A stretch of DNA of 64,000 nt, taken from positions 1-64,000 of the forward strand of contig JAUIAS010000007.1 of the NCBI GenBank assembly GCA_030425395.1, read 5' to 3'. Source of the DNA: Alphaproteobacteria bacterium (lineage in GTDB: Bacteria > Pseudomonadota > Alphaproteobacteria > Rhodobacterales > Rhodobacteraceae). Position 1 is the stretch's first letter. Each line of letters starts with the position of its first letter. A program made the translations under genes and the position numbers. This document shows, one piece after another, positions 8,100 to 16,840 of the stretch. A model generated the notes under the pieces. That model was not told the DNA's origin, made no database searches, and saw nothing but the letters and a program-made list of their open reading frames with translations.

Positions 8100-9362
8100 T
8101 CACCGTTTCAGATAGGGGCGCGGATCGGTGATGCGCCCCTCTATTGCCGCCGCGGCGACGGCGGCGGCGTTGACGATATAGATTTCACTGTCCGGCGATC
8201 CCATGCGTCCGCGCACGTTCAACGTGCCCGTCGACACCGCCCGCTGACCTGCGCGCATCACGCCCATCCTGCCGAAACAATAATCGCAGGACGACGAACT
8301 GATAAAGGCACCCGCGTTGATCAACCGGGTGATGATGCCGCGTTCTGCGGCGATCTCCATGATTTCCTTGCTGGTCGGAATGACATTAAGCTGAAATCCG
8401 TCCTTGACGCGATGTCCCTCAAGGACATCTGCCGCGATCTCAAGGTCTTCGACCCGTCCCGACGCACAGGAACCAAGGTAACCCACGTGCACCTCTGTTC
8501 CGGCAACCTCGCTCAGGTCGCGGGTATCGGCGGGGCTGGGCGGGACAACCACGATGGGTTCCAGTTTGCTCACGTCGATCTCATGGCGCGCCGCATAAGG
8601 CGCATCAGGATCCGAGAACAGCGGCTCAATATCCAGCCGCGCGCGATCCTTCATGTAGGCCAGCGCCTTTTCATCGGGGTTCATCAGCGCGGTGATCGCC
8701 CCGGTGAACATGGCCAGACAGTTGATCGACTGGCGGCCCTCAAGGCTCATGTTGTCAATCGTATCGCCGCCAAGCTCCATCACGTGGCCCCGACAGCCAC
8801 GCGGCCCCAGAACCCGCACGATATGGTGAAATACGTCCCGCGCGGTCACACCGGGCTGCAAACGTCCCGTAAGGTCGATGCGGGTGGTTTCGGGCACCTT
8901 GAACTTGATGCGTTCCTTCACGAACGCCTCGAGCAGATGCCGGCGCACGCCGATGGCCAATGTGCCAAAGGTGCCCAGTTGCGAAATATGGCCGTCGAAA
9001 TGCACCACGAAGGCCCCCGGCGTGGCATATCCAAGCTCTGCCGCAACCTGATGGCCGATGCCCTTGCGCTCATACACCGGCACATTGTTCTTGGCCCCCC
9101 AGTCACGGGTGAGCTGATGCAGTTCTTCTTCCCGCGTGGTGGTGGCTGGAACCATGTGGTCGATGAACAAGGCATAGCGATCCGGCTCGGCGACCTTGTC
9201 GATGCCGAAATCCTCTTCCATCTGCTTGAAGATCACATCGGTGTAGCCCGGAAAGTCATAGGCAATGACGAAATCCGGCTTGGCAAGAACCTCGTCACCG
9301 GCGCGCACCGCGTCCTGGCCCGACACCCGCGCCAAGATTTTCTCGGCCATTGTATAGCCCAT
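8100..9362 (-). CDS. Aconitase-family hydratase, large subunit, LeuC-like
   Basis: The [4Fe-4S] large subunit of the hydro-lyase, 420 residues. Start at ATG 9362: GGAGG six bases upstream and MGYTMAEKILA matches the usual LeuC beginning. Cluster ligands are C299 (GSCASGR) and C359/C362 (SSSCDYCFG). GHVMELGGDTIDNMSLEGR matches the family signature before the cluster. The DSHT motif, normally near residue 123, reads FDGHIS, another departure in the active site. It is first in the operon large subunit, small subunit, lyase, AmpS/NicX-like enzyme. Leucine biosynthesis is unlikely because of the IclR/TRAP context and the changed loops. Confidence 0.82.
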   Translation of the reverse strand: MGYTMAEKILARVSGQDAVRAGDEVLAKPDFVIAYDFPGYTDVIFKQMEEDFGIDKVAEPDRYALFIDHMVPATTTREEELHQLTRDWGAKNNVPVYERKGIGHQVAAELGYATPGAFVVHFDGHISQLGTFGTLAIGVRRHLLEAFVKERIKFKVPETTRIDLTGRLQPGVTARDVFHHIVRVLGPRGCRGHVMELGGDTIDNMSLEGRQSINCLAMFTGAITALMNPDEKALAYMKDRARLDIEPLFSDPDAPYAARHEIDVSKLEPIVVVPPSPADTRDLSEVAGTEVHVGYLGSCASGRVEDLEIAADVLEGHRVKDGFQLNVIPTSKEIMEIAAERGIITRLINAGAFISSSSCDYCFGRMGVMRAGQRAVSTGTLNVRGRMGSPDSEIYIVNAAAVAAAAIEGRITDPRPYLKR

Positions 9363-9393
9363 TGCAGCCCTCCCAAACGCAATAGTTTGGGCA

Positions 9394-9450
9394 AGCATTC
9401 GTTGAATCTCGAATTCAGTCAACCAATAACTTAAGTTTCAACTGATGAAA
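9394..9450 (-). promoter_or_regulatory. Palindromic operator and promoter of the hydratase operon
   Basis: On the minus strand TTTCA-TCAGT-TGAAA (9450-9436) is followed after 13 bp by TTGACT (9422-9417); a weak -10-like AATGCT sits 17 bp further on (9399-9394). The palindrome begins right after the regulator stop codon. The same arrangement precedes dctP. Its position upstream of the -35 box fits activation by the IclR protein, by inference. Confidence 0.65.
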
Positions 9451-10230
9451 TCAAAGACTGTATCCGCGCAAACTGTTGGCCATTTCAGAAGCGGCATTTG
9501 TCATCTGATGATGCATATCCACCTGTTGCGCACCGGTATATCGCGGGGTCAGGCCACCTGTGGAAATCGCGGCTAGGATGTTGCCCGCCGGATCAAGGAG
9601 CGGCACCGCCATCGCTGAAATACCTGATGCGATCTCGTCGTGCTTGATGCTGACACCGGTTGCGCGAATGTCAGCAAGTTCCGCGCGCAACTCCGCGATC
9701 TGGTTCGCCTCAAGCCCGAGGACATCACGCATGATTTCTTCCCGCCGCGCCTCGGGTTGATAGGCCAACAAAACCCGCGGACCGGTGCCCTTGTTGAACG
9801 CGCGGTGTTCGCCGACAGCCCACCAGCGCACCTCGATTGCGCGGCCTCCGTTATGGCGGGCTGTGCACAGCGCACTGTCACCACTGGCTGTGGACAGGTA
9901 AACGGTGGTCTGGGTTTCCTCGGCCAATTGCTTGACCCTCTCTTCCACCAACGCGGTCAGCGACAGCGTTTCGGGCACCGCTCGGCTCAGTTCAAGCAGG
10001 CCGATCGAGGCGCTGTAACGTCCACTTGCCACGTCCTGCCGCACCAGCCCCTCATCGCGCAACGTCACAAGAAGCCGCCGTGTCGTGCCCGCATCCAGCC
10101 CGGTAATCGCAACGATTTCGCCCAGTGTCAGATTGGGCCGCTCACGGGTGAACGACCGCAGAATCGACACCGCCCGCGTGACGGCCCGCACGCGCGGCAA
10201 ACTGCTTCCATCACGCGCTTTGGTCTTCAT
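9451..10230 (-). CDS. IclR-family transcriptional regulator
   Basis: A 259-residue regulator. The winged helix-turn-helix spans roughly residues 15-75 (AVSILRSFTRERPNLTLGEI, then GLDAGTTRRLLVTL). The effector domain follows, ending with the typical SGISAMAVPLLDPAGNILAAIS. It lies between the hydratase operon downstream and the divergent TRAP genes, so it is presumably their local regulator, responding to the transported acid or an intermediate. Matching palindromes flank it on both sides. IclR members can act as repressor or activator; site position here favours activation. Confidence 0.92.
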   Translation of the reverse strand: MKTKARDGSSLPRVRAVTRAVSILRSFTRERPNLTLGEIVAITGLDAGTTRRLLVTLRDEGLVRQDVASGRYSASIGLLELSRAVPETLSLTALVEERVKQLAEETQTTVYLSTASGDSALCTARHNGGRAIEVRWWAVGEHRAFNKGTGPRVLLAYQPEARREEIMRDVLGLEANQIAELRAELADIRATGVSIKHDEIASGISAMAVPLLDPAGNILAAISTGGLTPRYTGAQQVDMHHQMTNAASEMANSLRGYSL

Positions 10231-10252
10231 ATTTCACCTGCCACCTGAATAA

Positions 10253-10311
10253 TTTCACTAGATGAAATATAATTTACTTGTTGACAGAAAGCAACGGAAT
10301 TGTGCGATAGT
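10253..10311 (+). promoter_or_regulatory. Palindromic operator and promoter of the TRAP operon
   Basis: TTTCA-CTAGA-TGAAA (10253-10267) lies 13 bp upstream of TTGACA (10281-10286), with GATAGT at 10306-10311 as a possible -10 (spacing 19). The dyad half-sites and the 13 bp gap are identical to those before the hydratase operon. Candidate IclR binding site. Confidence 0.68.
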
Positions 10312-10351
10312 CAGGCATCTGGTTGAGGAGCCAGGCAAGGGAGGAACATCA

Positions 10352-11431
10352 ATGAACAAGCTAATTAACGGATTCTTGCTGCCCGCACTGATGGCGGCTG
10401 GCGTGGCGACAGTCGCCCTGCCCACCAGCGCCGAGGCGCAGATGCGCGAATTGCGCTTTGCCGAATTCGGACCCAACCGCGGCACCCGTGCGGGCGCGCT
10501 GGAATGGCTGGACGAACAGATGCGCGAACGCTCAGGCGGCACGCTGGGCCTTGATATCACATGGGGCGGTGCGCTTTTGGGGGCCAAGACCGCAGCACAG
10601 GGGCTGTCCGACGGTGTCGCAGACATGGCATCCATCGTGCCGGTCTATGCACCCGGTCAACTGGTCGCCTATGAGGTCACCGATACTATCCAGTTCGGCG
10701 ACGAATGGGTCGGCATGATGGCCACCTATGACTTCATGACCACCAACGAGGCGGCACTGGCGGAACAGAAAAAGGCCAACATCAAGTATTTCGGAAACTA
10801 CACCACCGGCCCGACCCAGCTCTTGACCAAGGGTGATCCGGTGACCACCGCCGCCGATCTGGACGGGCTGACGTTCCGCGCCACCGGCGCGTTTGTGCCG
10901 GCACTGGAATCCAAGGGGGCCTCGACCGTTTCAGTATCGCAGCCCAAGGTCTATGAGGCGCTTTCAAACGGATCGGTCAACGGATCGACGACCTATTACT
11001 ATGTGGTGAAGGCTTACAAGCAATACGAGGTGGCCGACTACATCACCGAACTGAACATGGGTCAGGTTCTTGCCTTTGGCATCGGCATGAACATGAACAC
11101 CTACATGAGCCTCACACCTGAGCAGCAGTCGCTTGTCGATGATCTGGGCCGCGAATTCACGGCCTATGTCGCCGAAAAAATGCACGCCTCCCGGACCGAG
11201 GTTAAGGCAGAGCTTCAGGCAGGTATCGACGGCCACAAGATCGAAGTGGTTCAACCGAGCGAGGAACTGCGCAACTCTCTGGTAAAGATTGCCAATGAAG
11301 ATGTCGCCTCATGGAAGGCCAAGGCCATGGAGAAAGGCCTCGATGCCGATGCCGTCTATGGCGCGTTCGAGGCGATGGTGGCCAAATATACCGCTGAACG
11401 GGACGAAAAGGGCTATCCCTGGGATCGTTGA
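10352..11431 (+). CDS. dctP: TRAP transporter solute-binding protein, DctP family
   Basis: Periplasmic solute receptor, 359 residues. The signal peptide covers about residues 1-29, ending near TSAEA. The mature part shows the DctP pattern, including LDGLTFRATGAFVPALESKG, the region holding the carboxylate-binding Arg of the family. ATG at 10352 has GGAGG upstream. It is first in dctP-dctQ-dctM, and a terminator hairpin follows it, which would yield more receptor than membrane protein. The ligand is presumably an organic acid fed into the divergent hydratase/lyase pathway. Confidence 0.92.
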   Translation: MNKLINGFLLPALMAAGVATVALPTSAEAQMRELRFAEFGPNRGTRAGALEWLDEQMRERSGGTLGLDITWGGALLGAKTAAQGLSDGVADMASIVPVYAPGQLVAYEVTDTIQFGDEWVGMMATYDFMTTNEAALAEQKKANIKYFGNYTTGPTQLLTKGDPVTTAADLDGLTFRATGAFVPALESKGASTVSVSQPKVYEALSNGSVNGSTTYYYVVKAYKQYEVADYITELNMGQVLAFGIGMNMNTYMSLTPEQQSLVDDLGREFTAYVAEKMHASRTEVKAELQAGIDGHKIEVVQPSEELRNSLVKIANEDVASWKAKAMEKGLDADAVYGAFEAMVAKYTAERDEKGYPWDR

Positions 11432-11446
11432 TCCGGCCCGACACCT

Positions 11447-11480
11447 AACCGCGCCATGTTGTGTCATGGCGCGGTTTTTT
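11447..11480 (+). terminator. Intrinsic terminator/attenuator between dctP and dctQ
   Basis: A perfect 12 bp stem AACCGCGCCATG / CATGGCGCGGTT with a six-base loop, followed by T residues. Probably partial termination, since dctQ has no other obvious promoter. Confidence 0.85.
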
Positions 11481-11524
11481 CCCTCTATCGCCAAACATTG
11501 GCACCAAATCATTCAGGCACTGCG

Positions 11525-12019
11525 ATGAGACTTCTGACCTTCATCGAAAATCTGGCCCTGTGGATCGGATGCGCCGCCTTGCTGGGCATGGGCGTTCTGG
11601 TCACGGGATCGGTCGTCGGGCGTGGCGCGTTCAACCATCCCATCCCCGATGATCTGCTGATGATCGGCCTGCTGATGGTTTGTGTAATCGTGCTGCCGCT
11701 GGCCTATGTCGAACGCCAGAACGGCCATATCGCCGTGACCGTGATCGCCAATCGTCTTCCTGTCCGCGCACAGGCGTTGCTGACCGCCTTTGGCAGCCTG
11801 TTGTTCGGGCTGTTTCTGGGCACCATGGGCTTTGTCATTGCGAAAAAGATCCCGTCGGAAATTGCGCAGAACCTGTATTACGACGGCCATCTTGATGTGC
11901 CGACATGGCCGATGAAAATCGTCTTTGCCTTTGGGGTGGCGGCCTTTGTGCTGCGTCTGGTGATTAACATTGCGGGCAATCTGGCGGTTGCCTTTGGCCC
12001 CGCCCAAAAGGATCAATAA
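11525..12019 (+). CDS. dctQ: TRAP transporter small permease, DctQ family
   Basis: Small inner-membrane subunit of the TRAP transporter, 164 residues from ATG at 11525, with four hydrophobic segments (about residues 10-30, 43-63, 85-107, 130-150). It pairs with the large permease, whose gene starts 3 bp after this stop. The polar YVERQNGHIAV after the second segment fits the DctQ pattern. A frame extension to 11456 overlaps the terminator hairpin and is not believed. Confidence 0.9.
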   Translation: MRLLTFIENLALWIGCAALLGMGVLVTGSVVGRGAFNHPIPDDLLMIGLLMVCVIVLPLAYVERQNGHIAVTVIANRLPVRAQALLTAFGSLLFGLFLGTMGFVIAKKIPSEIAQNLYYDGHLDVPTWPMKIVFAFGVAAFVLRLVINIAGNLAVAFGPAQKDQ

Positions 12020-12022
12020 CCC

Positions 12023-13363
12023 ATGGATCCGCTTTCCGTTGGCCTGATCGGCCTGATCGCGACGCTGGCGCTGCTGGCCATGCGTGTGCCCATCGCGGCG
12101 GCGCTGGGGGTTGTGGCCTCGGTCGGGATATTCATCATATTCGCGTGGCGTCCGGGGGCAGAGTTCACCCCGCAATGGGCCTGGCAACCGACGTTTTCGC
12201 TGATGGCGAACAACCCGTATGCGTTCATAACAAGCTCCACCCTCTCCACGATCCCGCTGTTCATCTTCATGGGTCATCTGGCATATGAGGCCGGCTTCAC
12301 CACCGATATCTACCGCGCTGCGCGGCTGTGGCTGGCCAAGCTGCCCGGAGGGGTCGCCATGGCGTCGGTCATGGGCTGCGGCGGGTTCGCAGCGATCACC
12401 GGATCCTCGGTCGCCTGCGCCGCTGCCATGGGCCGTATCGCGATCCCGGAAATGCTGCGCTTTGGGTATTCGAAATCGCTGGCCTCGGGATCTGTCGCCA
12501 TCGGCGGAACGCTGGGGTCGCTGATCCCGCCAAGCGTCTTGTTCATCCTCTATGGCATCTTCGCAGAGCAATCCATCGCCAAGCTGTTCATCGCCGCCAT
12601 CATACCGGGGCTGCTGTCGCTGGTCGCCTATCTTCTGGTGATCTATATCTGGGTGCGTATGCGCCCGGACGACGCGCCCGTCCCAGATGAGGTGATCACC
12701 CGCGCCGCCCGCATGAAGGCTCTGCGCGATTGCTGGGCCATTATCGTGCTGTTCGTTGTGGTCGTGGGCGGCATCTATGTCGGGCTGTTCACCCCGACCG
12801 AAGCCGCAGGTATCGGGGCCGCCGCCACGCTGATCCTTGGGGTGGTTCTGGGCCGCCTGAACCTTGGCGGGATTTTTGCCGCGCTCAAGGAAAGCGTCTA
12901 TCAGTCGTCGATGATCTTTGTGATCGCCATCGGTGGCAAACTGTTCGTGAACTTCATCGCCCTGACAGGAATGGCTGGCGACATCACTACGTGGATCGAA
13001 ACCTCGGGCGTGTCGGTGGTGGCAGTGATGGCGCTGATCGTGCTGCTCTACATCTTTCTGGGGATGTTTCTTGATCCCATCGGGATCATCCTGCTGACCC
13101 TGCCGCTGACCATTCCAATCGTGGAAACCTTCGGCTTTTCGTTGATCTGGTTCGGGGTCGTGGTGATCAAGCTGCTCGAGATCGGGTTGGTCACGCCGCC
13201 CATCGGGCTGAACGTGTTTGTGATCAAATCCATCGTGAAGGACAAGATATCGCTGGAATCGATTTTTGCCGGTGTCGGGTTCTTCCTTTTGGCCGAAATC
13301 TTTGTTCTGGCCGCGATCCTGTTCATTCCGGCTCTGTCGCTGTTCCTGACGGCCTTTGTCTGA
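12023..13363 (+). CDS. dctM: TRAP transporter large permease, DctM family
   Basis: The ion-coupled large permease, 446 residues with about a dozen membrane segments. Family features include GCGGFAAITGSSVACAAAMG and GGTLGSLIPPSVLFILYG in the first half and GLFTPTEAAGIGA and GMFLDPIGIILLTLP in the second. It completes dctPQM. Convergent to the dehydrogenase gene, with a GC-rich hairpin between. Confidence 0.94.
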   Translation: MDPLSVGLIGLIATLALLAMRVPIAAALGVVASVGIFIIFAWRPGAEFTPQWAWQPTFSLMANNPYAFITSSTLSTIPLFIFMGHLAYEAGFTTDIYRAARLWLAKLPGGVAMASVMGCGGFAAITGSSVACAAAMGRIAIPEMLRFGYSKSLASGSVAIGGTLGSLIPPSVLFILYGIFAEQSIAKLFIAAIIPGLLSLVAYLLVIYIWVRMRPDDAPVPDEVITRAARMKALRDCWAIIVLFVVVVGGIYVGLFTPTEAAGIGAAATLILGVVLGRLNLGGIFAALKESVYQSSMIFVIAIGGKLFVNFIALTGMAGDITTWIETSGVSVVAVMALIVLLYIFLGMFLDPIGIILLTLPLTIPIVETFGFSLIWFGVVVIKLLEIGLVTPPIGLNVFVIKSIVKDKISLESIFAGVGFFLLAEIFVLAAILFIPALSLFLTAFV

Positions 13364-13370
13364 AAACAAA

Positions 13371-13400
13371 CCGCCGCCGAAAGTCCCCTTCCGGCGGCGG
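13371..13400. terminator. Hairpin between convergent dctM and aldehyde dehydrogenase genes
   Basis: CCGCCGCCG (13371-13379) pairs with CGGCGGCGG (13392-13400). No T-run on either side, so termination may be only partial. Confidence 0.5.
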
Positions 13401-13421
13401 CGATATGGTCAGTTCGGATCG

Positions 13422-14951
13422 TTATCCCTGATCCGCTGACAACAAGTCCTCGGGCAACAGATCATCGGGCATGTTCTGGTAACATACGGGGCGCAGGAAA
13501 CGGCGGATCGACAAGCTGCCCACGGATGTTGCGCCAAAATTGGTCGACGCGGGATACGGGCCACCGTGCACCATGCTGTCGCAGACCTCGACCCCGGTGG
13601 GAAACCCGTTGGCCAACACCCGGCCCGCCTTGCGTTCCAGCACCGGCATCAACCGCCGCGCCAGCGGTGTATCATCGCCGTCCATATGCAGGGTGCAGGT
13701 CAACTGCCCCACCAGCGAACGGGCGATCGCCTCCATCTCGGCGGCATCCTGAACACGCACGACGATACCCAGCGGACCGAACACTTCCTCTCCGAGCGTA
13801 TGATCGGCAAGCCACGCCTGACCCGTGGTTTCAAAAAGATAGGGGGTCGCATTGCGCAGATCGCAGGTGGAGGTCAGAACCTCGCGCACGCCCGCCGACG
13901 CCTGCACACGGTCGCGCCCCGTACGATACGCGCGCGCGATCCCTTCGGTGAGCATGGTCTGCGCGCCGACTGTCTCCAGCCCGGCGCTTGCGGCGGAGAC
14001 AAAAACATCCGCTTCCGGCCCGTCGATCACCACAGCGACACCGGGGTTGGTGCAGAACTGCCCTGCCCCCATGCTCAGCGATCCAGCCCAGCCCGCGCCC
14101 AGCGCGTCGCCGCGCGCAGCAACGGCGTGCGGCAGAACGAACATCGGATTGACCGAACCAAGCTCTCCGAAAAAAGGGATCGGATCGGGCCGCTGCGCGC
14201 ACAGGTCAAACAACGCCCGACCGCCGCGCAAACTGCCGGTAAACCCAACCGCCGTGATCAGCGGATGCAGCACAAGCGCGGCACCGGTCTCATTACCGCC
14301 GTCATGCACCATGGAAAACGTGCCCGGATGCACCCCTTGCGACGCAATCGCGGCGGCGATGGCCTCGGCCACGATCTCGGCGGTGCCGGGGTGCGCCGGA
14401 TGACCCTTGACCACAACCGGACATCCGGCGGCCAGCGCGGCGGCGGTGTCCCCGCCCGCGGTGGAAAACGCCAGCGGAAAATTGGATGCACCGAACACGG
14501 CCACCGGCCCGATAGGGCGCTGCACCATTTTCAGATCGGGGCGCGGCAGCGGCGCGCGGTCCGGCAGCGCCACATCATGACGGCGATCCAGATAATCGCC
14601 CGCCTCGATATGATCGGCAAACATGCGCAACTGACCGGTCGTGCGCCCGCGTTCACCCTCAAGCCGCGCGGCTGGCAAGCCGGATTCGCGGCTGCCAATG
14701 TCGGTGATCTCTTCGCCACGTGCCTCAATTTCGTCGGCGATGGCGCGCAGGAATGCCGCCCGTTTGGCGCGCGATGCATAGCCATAGGTCCAGAACGCCT
14801 CTTCCGCCGCCTCGCAGGCGCGGTTGATCAATTCGGGCGCGCCTGAATAGACCGTGTGAGACGGCCCGCTTGCCGGATCGGTCTGAAAGGTGGCGTCGCC
14901 CGCGACCCATTCACCCGCGACCAGGTGTTTTCCGTGGGGTTGAAATGTCAT
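13422..14951 (-). CDS. Aldehyde dehydrogenase, 2,5-dioxovalerate (ketoglutarate semialdehyde) type
   Basis: NAD(P)-dependent aldehyde dehydrogenase, 509 residues. GASNFPLAFSTAGGDTAAAL and CPVVVKGHPAHPGTAE are characteristic of ketoglutarate-semialdehyde dehydrogenases. The catalytic Glu is in FFGELGSVNP and the catalytic Cys in GAGQFCTNPG. ATG at 14951 has AAGGAGGAG upstream. It ends facing the TRAP genes and lacks the palindrome seen before the other two units. It may supply 2-oxoglutarate from a semialdehyde formed from sugar acids or hydroxyproline; membership of the neighbouring pathway is likely from position but not certain. Confidence 0.85.
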   Translation of the reverse strand: MTFQPHGKHLVAGEWVAGDATFQTDPASGPSHTVYSGAPELINRACEAAEEAFWTYGYASRAKRAAFLRAIADEIEARGEEITDIGSRESGLPAARLEGERGRTTGQLRMFADHIEAGDYLDRRHDVALPDRAPLPRPDLKMVQRPIGPVAVFGASNFPLAFSTAGGDTAAALAAGCPVVVKGHPAHPGTAEIVAEAIAAAIASQGVHPGTFSMVHDGGNETGAALVLHPLITAVGFTGSLRGGRALFDLCAQRPDPIPFFGELGSVNPMFVLPHAVAARGDALGAGWAGSLSMGAGQFCTNPGVAVVIDGPEADVFVSAASAGLETVGAQTMLTEGIARAYRTGRDRVQASAGVREVLTSTCDLRNATPYLFETTGQAWLADHTLGEEVFGPLGIVVRVQDAAEMEAIARSLVGQLTCTLHMDGDDTPLARRLMPVLERKAGRVLANGFPTGVEVCDSMVHGGPYPASTNFGATSVGSLSIRRFLRPVCYQNMPDDLLPEDLLSADQG

Positions 14952-15015
14952 CTGTGTCTCCTCCTTGGGCGGCCAGTTACCGGAACTCTCCGATCAATGA
15001 CCTATCATACGAACG

Positions 15016-15053
15016 TCATAAACAAAGCAGGCGCGGACTGTCGCCCGCGCCTG
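15016..15053 (-). terminator. Terminator downstream of ettA
   Basis: CAGGCGCGG (15028-15036) pairs with CCGCGCCTG (15045-15053). Read on the minus strand it is followed by the T-rich CTTTGTTTATG. It ends the ettA transcript. Confidence 0.75.
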
Positions 15054-15103
15054 ACCCGTGACTTGGCAGCAGCGCAACGTAACGCCCTGCGACACGCGCG
15101 TAA

Positions 15104-16759
15104 TCAGCGCGTGAACTTCTTGTATTTGATCCGCTTGGGTTCCAGCGCATCCGGACCAAGGCGACGTTTCTTGTCTTCCTCGTAATCCTCGAAATTGCCC
15201 TCGAACCATTCCACATGTGCATCCCCTTCAAAGGCGAGGATATGCGTGCAGATGCGGTCAAGGAAGAAGCGATCGTGCGAAATCACCACAGCGCAGCCCG
15301 CGAATTCGGTCAGCGCATCTTCCAGCGCGCGCAGGGTTTCCACATCAAGGTCGTTGGTCGGTTCGTCCAGCAGCAGCACGTTGCCGCCCTCCTTGAGAAG
15401 ACGCGCCATGTGGACCCGGTTGCGTTCACCGCCTGACAGAAGGCCGACCTTTTTCTGCTGATCGCCGCCTTTGAAGTTGAAGGCCGAACAATAAGCGCGG
15501 CTGTTCATCTGGGCATCACCCAACTGGATGATTTCCGCCCCGCCCGAGATCGCCTCCCATACCGTGTCACCGGCGGCCAGATCGTCACGGGACTGATCGA
15601 CATAGGACAATTGCACCGTGTCGCCGAATTCCACGGCACCGGCGTCCGGGGTTTCCTGACCCGTCAGCATCCGGAACAAGGTCGATTTACCCGCACCGTT
15701 CGGGCCGATCACACCGACAATCCCGCCGGGCGGCAGCGAAAAGCTCAGGTCTTCGATCAACAATTTGTCGCCCATCGCCTTTTTCAGGCCTTCGACCTCG
15801 ATCACCTTGTCACCAAGACGCGGGCCGTTGGGAATGACGATCTGGGCGCGCGAAATCTTTTCACGCTCGGACTGGTTGGCCAGATCGTTATAGGCGTTGA
15901 TACGCGCCTTGGACTTGGCCTGACGCGCCTTGGCCCCCTGCCGCATCCATTCCAGTTCGCGTTCCAGTGTCTTTTGCTTGGACTTGTCCTCGCGGGCCTC
16001 CTGCGCGAGCCGCTTGGCCTTTTGTTCAAGCCAGCTGGAATAGTTGCCCTCGTAGGGCACGCCCCGCCCGCGATCGAGTTCGAGAATCCAGCCAGTGATG
16101 TCGTCAAGGAAATACCGGTCGTGGGTGACGATCAGGATAGTGCCTTTGTAATCAATCAAATGCTGCTGGAGCCACGCGATGGTTTCCGCATCAAGGTGGT
16201 TCGTGGGTTCGTCCAACAGCAGCATCTCAGGCGCTTCGAGAAGCAGCTTGCACAGCGCCACGCGGCGTTTTTCCCCGCCCGAAAGGGTGGTGACATCGGC
16301 ATCATCCGGCGGGCAGCGCAGCGCCTCCATGGACACGTCGATCTGGCTGTCGAGATCCCAAAGATCCTCGGCGTCGATCTGGTCCTGAAGCTGGGCCATT
16401 TCATCGGCGGTCTCGTCGGAATAATTCATCGCCAGTTCGTTGTAACGATCGAGGATCGCTTTCTTGGCGGCAACGCCGAGCATGACATTTTCTCGAACGC
16501 TCAGTTTCGGGTCCAGCTCGGGTTCCTGTGGCAGATAGCCGACCTTGGCCCCCTCTGCGCACCATGCCTCGCCCGAGAAATCCTTGTCCCATCCCGCCAT
16601 GATCCGCAGCAGCGTGGATTTACCCGCGCCGTTGACGCCGACAACACCGATCTTGACGCCGGGAAGAAAGCTGAGGTGGATATTCTCAAAGCATTTCTTG
16701 CCACCGGGGTATGTCTTGGACACGCCCTGCATGTGATAGACATATTGATACGCGGCCAT
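15104..16759 (-). CDS. ettA: ABC-F translational throttle protein EttA
   Basis: A ribosome-associated ATPase of the ABC-F family that acts at the E site to aid translation according to energy state. It has 551 residues with two nucleotide-binding domains. Walker A is GVNGAGKST near residue 41 and GPNGAGKST in the second half; signatures are LSGGEKRR and LSGGERNR; Walker B is [11 protein letters not shown] and [11 protein letters not shown]. The inter-domain linker is long and basic (about residues 245-310). It has no membrane segments, so it is not a transporter. Divergent from nadD. Confidence 0.95.
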   Translation of the reverse strand: MAAYQYVYHMQGVSKTYPGGKKCFENIHLSFLPGVKIGVVGVNGAGKSTLLRIMAGWDKDFSGEAWCAEGAKVGYLPQEPELDPKLSVRENVMLGVAAKKAILDRYNELAMNYSDETADEMAQLQDQIDAEDLWDLDSQIDVSMEALRCPPDDADVTTLSGGEKRRVALCKLLLEAPEMLLLDEPTNHLDAETIAWLQQHLIDYKGTILIVTHDRYFLDDITGWILELDRGRGVPYEGNYSSWLEQKAKRLAQEAREDKSKQKTLERELEWMRQGAKARQAKSKARINAYNDLANQSEREKISRAQIVIPNGPRLGDKVIEVEGLKKAMGDKLLIEDLSFSLPPGGIVGVIGPNGAGKSTLFRMLTGQETPDAGAVEFGDTVQLSYVDQSRDDLAAGDTVWEAISGGAEIIQLGDAQMNSRAYCSAFNFKGGDQQKKVGLLSGGERNRVHMARLLKEGGNVLLLDEPTNDLDVETLRALEDALTEFAGCAVVISHDRFFLDRICTHILAFEGDAHVEWFEGNFEDYEEDKKRRLGPDALEPKRIKYKKFTR

Positions 16760-16840
16760 CGGACACTCCTGTTGCTCTTGCGCTGGTGCGCCAGTGGTCT
16801 ATCCAAGGTGCGGGCAAAGAGCAATCAGGAAGAGGCCCCA

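Noticed and set aside
8100-9362. Leucine biosynthesis leuC/leuD
   Set aside because: Context is IclR/TRAP/lyase with no leuB, and the substrate loops differ from LeuCD.
11513-13369. 618-codon minus-strand frame opposite dctQM
   Set aside because: Composition dominated by Gln, Asp, Arg and His from reading membrane-protein codons backwards.
15611-16840. N-terminal extension of nadD across ettA
   Set aside because: Antisense to ettA; NadD homology starts just after 16841, where a ribosome site is present.
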